From contig DASWHR010000108.1 of NCBI GenBank assembly GCA_036398095.1, forward strand, positions 1 through 27,927: a stretch of 27,927 bases of DNA, read 5' to 3'. Origin of the DNA: DASWHR01 sp036398095. Lineage in GTDB: Bacteria; Actinomycetota; AC-67. Below the pieces are notes generated by a model. The model searched no databases, was not told the origin of the DNA, and saw only the letters and a program-made list of their open reading frames with translations. Made by a program: the position numbers and the translations under genes. Shown piece by piece: positions 23,564-27,927 of this stretch (positions within the stretch are counted from its first letter, which is position 1; each line of letters opens with the position of its first letter).

Positions 23564-26470
23564 TCATGAGTACTCCACGTGCAGGGTCGCGGCCGCGCCC
23601 CGGCCGATGAAGATGTAGGCCATAGAGGTCTGATTCGACGCAAAGCGCAACTTGAATTGGGTCGTGCCGGTCTTGCTGATCGCGCCCAGGCCGGCCGATG
23701 ACATGTTGCTGCTCGACGTCGATCCGCTGGTCCATTTGACCAGGTTCGCGACCGCGCTCTGGGTCGGAGATGCGGCCCAGTCGCCGGTCTCGATCGCGCA
23801 GCCACCGAAACAGCCGGTCTTGACATCGATCACCAACGTATTGCCTGCGGGGTTTGCCCACGGATCCCCCGAGGACGAGTTACGCGTCACCGTAATGTAC
23901 GCGCGCGTGATCGTCGCTCCGTCGGGAATCGAGGATGTGTCGAATGACAGCACCGAGCGATTGAACTTCGCGTCGCTCCCGCGCCCGATCGCCAGTCCGT
24001 AGGTGCTCTCATACGCTCCGACCCCCGCACCGCTGCCGTCCGCGTTCGCCTTCACGTAGCCGTCTTGGGAGTCGACGTTGCTAAACGTGACGCTCGTCGA
24101 GCCTCCGCCGCCGTTCGAGACCGTCACGGCCGTGTCGTCGTCGGTGCCGACGTTGCCGGCCGCGTCGACCGCCTTCGCCATCAGCGTATGGGTTCCGTTC
24201 GGAACCGAGGTCGTGTCCCAGGTGAGCGAATACGGCGAAGACGTGTCGGAGCCGAGCAGCATCCCGTTCACGTAGAACTCGACTTTGACGACGCCGACGT
24301 TGTCGGACGCACTCGCGGTGACGTCCACCGAACCGCCGACCGTTGCGCCGCCCGACGGCGCGGTTACGTTCACCGTGGGAGCCGTCGTGTCGGCGGCTTG
24401 CTGTGGGTTGCCGATCTTGATGTCGTCGAGCCAGGCTTTCCCCCACGCCTCCATGCACACGTTCGAGTTCGCCGCGACCTCGAAGGCGAGCGTCACGGTC
24501 TGATTCGCGAACGACGACAGCGAGATGTTGGCGCGTTCGGTCCAAGAGGATTCGATGTAGTTCGCGTAGGTGACGGTCTTCTGATCGACGACGGTGGTGT
24601 TGATCTTCACCTTGAACGATGCGGTCGTCGAGGTGTTGATCAGCGCCTTCAAGTCGAGCTTGCGCCAGTAGCCGAGCGTCGGGTTGTTCGGCAGCGTCAC
24701 GCTGCGCGACAGCGTCTTGGTCTTGTTGCCGGTCGCGCACGACACCCCGCTGGAGGCGTAGCCGAACGTGCTGCTCCCGGCCGCCGCCGTGTGATTGTCG
24801 GTGGACGCCACGTACCCGCCGGCGGTCCATCCGGCCGCGTCGAAGTAGTCGCCGTTCGCGTCGCGGTCGCTGAAGGTTTCGTCAAGGACGGCGACCGACT
24901 GACTGACGGTCACGGTCGTGTCGTTGTCCGTGCCGACGTTGCCCTTCGCGTCGTAGGCCTTCGCCATCAGCGTGTGGCTGCCGTTGGCGACGCTTGTGGT
25001 GTTCCACGAGATCGTCCACGGCCCGGCCGAGCCGGCCGGCACGCCGTTGCCGATCGAGCCGCCGTCGATGAAGAACTCGACTTCCGCGACCCCCAGGTCG
25101 TCGGACGCCGATGCCGAGATCGTCACCGTCCCGGATACGGTCGAACCGTTCGTCGGGAAGGTGATGTTCACGCTCGGGGGGGTCACGTCCTCGATGCCGC
25201 CGGTGACGGTGACCGTCACCTGCTGAGAGGCCGTGCTGTTGCCGGCCGCGTCGTAGGCGCGCGCCAGCAGCGTGTGCTCACCGTTCGACGTAACGGTCGT
25301 GTCCCACGCCGCCGAGTACGGCGATGCCGTGTCCGTGTCCAGCAGCGCGCCGTCCACCAGGAACTCGACCTTGACGACGCCCACGTTGTCCGAGGCTGAT
25401 GCGCTGATCGTCACGGCGCCGCTCACAGTCCCGCCGGTCGGTGAGGTGATCGAAACAGACGGCGCCTGCGTGTCGCTGTTGTCCAAGCCGAAGAAGCGCG
25501 CGGTGAAGTAGGTCGAGCAGATGTTGACGTCCAAGATAAACGCGCCCGCCGTGCCGCACTGGTCGGCCGCCGTTCCCGGATCGACCGGCGTGCCGTGCCC
25601 CATGCTCGTGATCATGTACGTCTCGACGACCGAGACGCCGCTCGCGTTGCGGTAGACCTTGTGCGGATAGCCCTTGACGGTCTCTTCCACGTCGGGGGTC
25701 TGGTCGGTGCCGTGCACGTTCGTCCATTGCTGCATCGACTCGGTCGCGTTCGCCGGCACGACCGTCGTGTCGCTGGTGCCGTGCCAGATCGATACCTTCG
25801 GATACGGACCGGTGTAGCTGCCGAAGGCGCCGCGGACCAAGTCCCCCCATTGCTGGGGCGTCTTGTCCACGCCGGGGCTCATGCACGAGAACCCGGCGGA
25901 GACGCCGGTCGCGCACTTGTAGGGCACGCCCGCCACGATCGCGCCGCCGGCGAACACGTCCGGATACGTGGCCAGCGCCACCGCCGACATCGCGCCGCCC
26001 GACGACAGGCCGGACACGAAGATTCGCGCCGCATCCGATCCGTGGTCGGTCTTCATCTTGTCGGTCATCTGCTTGATCGACAGCGCCTCGCCGCCGCCGC
26101 GCGCGTAGTCGCCCGACTCGAACCAGTTGAAGCAACTCGACGAGTTGTTCGACGACTGTTGCTGCGCGAAGACCAGCGCGAACTGCCAGGCGTCGGCGAA
26201 CTTCACCCAGCCCGGCTCGTCGTCGTAGGACGCGGCCGTCTGCGTGCAGCCGTGCAGCAGCACCACCAGCGGCTTGTTCGACGACAGGCCGGTGGGCACG
26301 TACTTGAACATCTTGAGGTTGCCGGGGTTGGTGCCGAAGGAGGTGACTTCGGTCAGGGTCGCGGCCGGAGCGCGCGTCGCGGGCAGGGCGGCGACAACGG
26401 CGGACAGGGCCATGACCACCGCGAATCGTGCGCGCAAACGGCCGGATGAAGCCCGCACTGGTGTCCTCAT
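23564..26470 (-). CDS. Modular secreted PHB-depolymerase-type esterase with Ig-like and DNRLRE-type domains
   Basis: 968 aa. The ATG at 26470 has AGGGGGAA upstream. The signal peptide is probably cleaved near residue 36 (TRAPA-A). Residues about 40-330 are an esterase-PHB/LpqC-type domain: PLVVLLHGCTQTAASYD (oxyanion), GLSSGGAMSAVALATYPDVF (nucleophile Ser156), IWHGTSDTTV (Asp234) and SMGHGTPVDPG (His292). Two Ig-like domains (DTQAPSVSITSPTGG, TPPSVNITFPTNGS) follow, then a beta-sandwich module (about 515-665), a third Ig-like domain (DTTAPTVNVTAPSGG) and a C-terminal DNRLRE-like module (NRSVLSFDTSSIPDGATITR). Such layouts serve enzymes acting on insoluble polymers. It could degrade polyhydroxyalkanoate; a feruloyl/acetyl-xylan esterase is the alternative. 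It is divergent from the TetR gene and 73 bp upstream of operon B on the same strand. Confidence 0.92.
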   Translation of the reverse strand: MRTPVRASSGRLRARFAVVMALSAVVAALPATRAPAATLTEVTSFGTNPGNLKMFKYVPTGLSSNKPLVVLLHGCTQTAASYDDEPGWVKFADAWQFALVFAQQQSSNNSSSCFNWFESGDYARGGGEALSIKQMTDKMKTDHGSDAARIFVSGLSSGGAMSAVALATYPDVFAGGAIVAGVPYKCATGVSAGFSCMSPGVDKTPQQWGDLVRGAFGSYTGPYPKVSIWHGTSDTTVVPANATESMQQWTNVHGTDQTPDVEETVKGYPHKVYRNASGVSVVETYMITSMGHGTPVDPGTAADQCGTAGAFILDVNICSTYFTARFFGLDNSDTQAPSVSITSPTGGTVSGAVTISASASDNVGVVKVEFLVDGALLDTDTASPYSAAWDTTVTSNGEHTLLARAYDAAGNSTASQQVTVTVTGGIEDVTPPSVNITFPTNGSTVSGTVTISASASDDLGVAEVEFFIDGGSIGNGVPAGSAGPWTISWNTTSVANGSHTLMAKAYDAKGNVGTDNDTTVTVSQSVAVLDETFSDRDANGDYFDAAGWTAGGYVASTDNHTAAAGSSTFGYASSGVSCATGNKTKTLSRSVTLPNNPTLGYWRKLDLKALINTSTTASFKVKINTTVVDQKTVTYANYIESSWTERANISLSSFANQTVTLAFEVAANSNVCMEAWGKAWLDDIKIGNPQQAADTTAPTVNVTAPSGGATVGGSVDVTASASDNVGVVKVEFYVNGMLLGSDTSSPYSLTWDTTSVPNGTHTLMAKAVDAAGNVGTDDDTAVTVSNGGGGSTSVTFSNVDSQDGYVKANADGSGAGVGAYESTYGLAIGRGSDAKFNRSVLSFDTSSIPDGATITRAYITVTRNSSSGDPWANPAGNTLVIDVKTGCFGGCAIETGDWAASPTQSAVANLVKWTSGSTSSSNMSSAGLGAISKTGTTQFKLRFASNQTSMAYIFIGRGAAATLHVEYS

Positions 26471-26543
26471 AATTTCCCCCTGACTCCCGGTGCCGCCGGC
26501 CGGCTGCGACAATGGGTGCTGGCGCCGGCGTGCTCAGAGAAAT

Positions 26544-26569
26544 AAAATATGAATCACCTGTCAGTTTTG
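26544..26569. promoter_or_regulatory. Putative operator B between the TetR gene and the esterase gene
   Basis: Plus strand AAAATATGAATCACCTG followed by TCAGTTTTG. It matches 10331-10356 at 22 of 26 positions in the same orientation. It lies 73 bp from the esterase ATG and 41 bp from the TetR GTG, the place expected for an operator of a divergently transcribed, autoregulated TetR-type repressor. On the minus strand a possible promoter, TTAGCA-N18-TATTTT, overlaps it, so bound protein could block the polymerase. Confidence 0.62.
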
Positions 26570-26610
26570 CTAAACGGTACGATAACGCTCCGCGGGAGAG
26601 GGAGTCAAGG

Positions 26611-27294
26611 GTGGCGCTTAGACGGGAACCGGCAAAGACCGCCGGCGGGAAGGCCGTTCCGGCCAGGGGTGCGCCCGCCGCGGCGACCGCGTCCGCCGAG
26701 TCCCGGCGTCTCACCAAAGGCGAACGGACGCGCGCTCGCCTGCTCGAAGCGGCCGAGTTCGTCTTCGAACAGGGGAGCTACGACGAGGCCTCGATCGTGG
26801 AGATCACACGGAAGGCGGGCGTCAGCCAAGGCACCTTCTACCTGTACTTCCCGTCCAAGCTCGAGATCTTCCGCGAGGTCGTCCGGGCGCTCAGCCATGA
26901 GCTGCGATCCCACATCGCCGTTCGTATCGCGGGTATCGAATCGAGGGCCGAAGTCGAACGCCGCGGCTTCGAAGCGTTCTTCGCCTTCGTCAAGGAGCAC
27001 CCCGGCCTCTACCGCATCATCCGCCAAGCCGAGTTCGTGGACCGCGACATCTACCGCTACCACTACGAGCGCCTCGCCGAGGGCTACCGCCGCGGCCTGC
27101 GCGACGCCGTCCACCGCGGCGAGTTCCGCGACCTCGATCCCGAGGTTCTTGCCTACACGCTGATGGGAATCGGCGAGCTGATCGGGGCCCGCTGGCTGCT
27201 CTGGGAGGACGCCCCCGCCGGAAAGGTCCCCGCCAAAGTCGTCGACACCGTCATCGACATCGTCATGAACGGCGTCCTCACCCCCCGCCGCTAA
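26611..27294 (+). CDS. TetR-family transcriptional regulator
   Basis: 227 aa. The GTG at 26611 is preceded by GGGAG six bases upstream; longer frames back to 26512 would run through the putative operator and lack a site. A basic, Ala/Pro-rich N-terminal arm (1-35) comes before the helix-turn-helix: TRARLLEAAEFVFEQGSYDE, SIVEITRKAGVSQGTFYLYF, PSKLEIF (about 40-87), the classic TetR signature. The ligand domain contains EAFFAFVKEHPGLYRIIRQA and EVLAYTLMGIGELIGARWLL. TetR proteins usually repress until a small ligand binds, and in lipid catabolism the ligand is often an acyl-CoA. Position and the duplicated operator motif suggest control of itself, the esterase and operon A. The effector is unknown. 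Confidence 0.92.
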   Translation: MALRREPAKTAGGKAVPARGAPAAATASAESRRLTKGERTRARLLEAAEFVFEQGSYDEASIVEITRKAGVSQGTFYLYFPSKLEIFREVVRALSHELRSHIAVRIAGIESRAEVERRGFEAFFAFVKEHPGLYRIIRQAEFVDRDIYRYHYERLAEGYRRGLRDAVHRGEFRDLDPEVLAYTLMGIGELIGARWLLWEDAPAGKVPAKVVDTVIDIVMNGVLTPRR

Positions 27295-27504
27295 CCCTCA
27301 TCCGGTTCGAATCCACTCACTTCCCTCTGCTGGTTTCGGATGCGCGCGTGAACATTCGGAATCTGCATTCCTTGCATCGGAGCATCGGGGGAACGGCCCT
27401 CGTTGTCTTGGCCCGCCCTACCGGAGTACGACGCGTGACATTTGTCGGTGCCGGGTGCGACAATTCCCTGGCCGGTGCACTTCAGCGAAAGGAGGGTCGG
27501 TGAC

Positions 27505-27927
27505 ATGAACATGGTGTCGGCGCCAGATCCTGCGGATGTGATTCAGCAGGCGTGCCGTTTGCTCATCGCGGGCTGGCCGGAGGATGCGGCGCGTCTCGTC
27601 TCGTCCATCGATGAACGACAACTGAAGGGGGAATGGGACGAGGCGTTTGCGCACGGCCGGACTGCCCGTGCGAAAGCTAGGACGACGACGTCGACTGGCA
27701 AGCGCACCTCGTGGACCACGCATGCAGGGTCCGACGCAATCTACCGGCGTGACCACTACACCTGCCGCTACTGCGGGAAACGCACGATTCATGTACGCGT
27801 ACTGGAAGCGGTCTCCTACGCGCTGCGTAACGCGCTTCGATACGGGGGGCAGTCGTGGCCGTTCGCGTATACGCACCGGCTCTATTGGACGCACACGACG
27901 AGCCTTGAGCATCGCGTACCGGTTGCG
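27505..27927 (+). CDS. HNH endonuclease family protein (partial, truncated by window end)
   Basis: 141 residues visible and open at the right edge. The ATG at 27505 has AAAGGAGG nine bases upstream, a very strong ribosome-binding site. Residues about 88-98 read RRDHYTCRYCGKR, the zinc-ribbon-like start of HNH nucleases (RDxxxCxYCG). Near the end SLEHRVPVA corresponds to the DH/EH..P histidine motif of the active site. The final N/H part lies outside the window. The N-terminus (VIQQACRLLIAGWPEDAARL) is helical and not recognised. Such proteins occur in restriction systems, mobile elements and as stand-alone nucleases. No link to the catabolic cluster is evident. The 27295-27504 spacer holds no other gene. 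Confidence 0.75.
   Translation, partial: MNMVSAPDPADVIQQACRLLIAGWPEDAARLVSSIDERQLKGEWDEAFAHGRTARAKARTTTSTGKRTSWTTHAGSDAIYRRDHYTCRYCGKRTIHVRVLEAVSYALRNALRYGGQSWPFAYTHRLYWTHTTSLEHRVPVA

Noticed and set aside
22039..23610. A 523-codon plus-strand frame opposite the LivK lipoprotein gene
   Set aside because: No recognisable domain. The minus strand encodes a clear binding lipoprotein with a strong ribosome-binding site.
24065..25399. A 444-codon plus-strand frame opposite the esterase Ig-like domains
   Set aside because: Val/Arg/Asp-rich shadow of the repeated Ig-like coding sequence, with no motifs.
26512..26610. Longer TetR N-terminus starting at 26512
   Set aside because: It would code through the AT-rich putative operator, has no ribosome-binding site, and adds no part of the TetR fold.
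27418..27912. A 164-codon minus-strand frame opposite the HNH gene
   Set aside because: No motifs. The plus frame has a strong ribosome-binding site and HNH residues.

Overview
The window is high-GC DNA with frequent GTG starts and dense, overlapping genes. It encodes Sec-type signal peptides, a lipoprotein and one LPXTG-type sorting signal. Together these suggest an uncultured or little-studied Gram-positive high-GC bacterium (Actinomycetota). The phylum is an inference; no rRNA or other marker gene is present.

Left edge (1-2550): a locus of tandemly duplicated secreted FG-GAP/Ig-like proteins. It holds the 5' end of one copy running off the window, one intact copy (92-1753), and a frameshifted remnant of a third C-terminus (1797 to about 2045) with a 55-bp tandem duplication. 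A doubtful short ORF (2179-2547), possibly an IS110-type transposase remnant, follows.

Operon A (10247 down to 2638, minus strand): a Cys-rich secreted protein, a large secreted beta-propeller-like protein with a C-terminal membrane anchor, a LivK-type binding protein, and one 915-aa polypeptide fusing the LivH, LivM and LivG functions. The last three genes are translationally coupled.

Operon B (23490 down to 10513, minus strand): eleven genes with almost no intergenic DNA, most pairs overlapping by 4 nt (ATGA/GTGA). The order is LivK lipoprotein, LivH, LivM-LivG fusion, LivF with a lysine-rich tail, acyl-CoA synthetase, alpha/beta hydrolase, two secreted class-2 lipase/PhaZ7-like hydrolases (one with LPATG), a second CoA ligase, a KAS III-like protein whose catalytic Cys is Ser, and another alpha/beta hydrolase. 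Just upstream on the same strand is a 968-aa modular secreted PHB-depolymerase-type esterase (23564-26470).

Right edge: a TetR-family regulator (26611-27294) diverges from the esterase gene, followed by a truncated HNH endonuclease gene.

The main picture is a self-contained system: secreted and wall-attached esterases cleave an external ester substrate, two Liv-type transporters import the acids, and acyl-CoA ligases plus a thiolase-fold enzyme process them. A 26-bp motif (22 of 26 identical, same orientation, similar distance to the start codon) lies in the tetR/esterase intergenic region and again in front of operon A. This suggests that one regulator controls the whole locus. The substrate (polyhydroxyalkanoate, lipid or another polyester) is inferred and not shown by the sequence.
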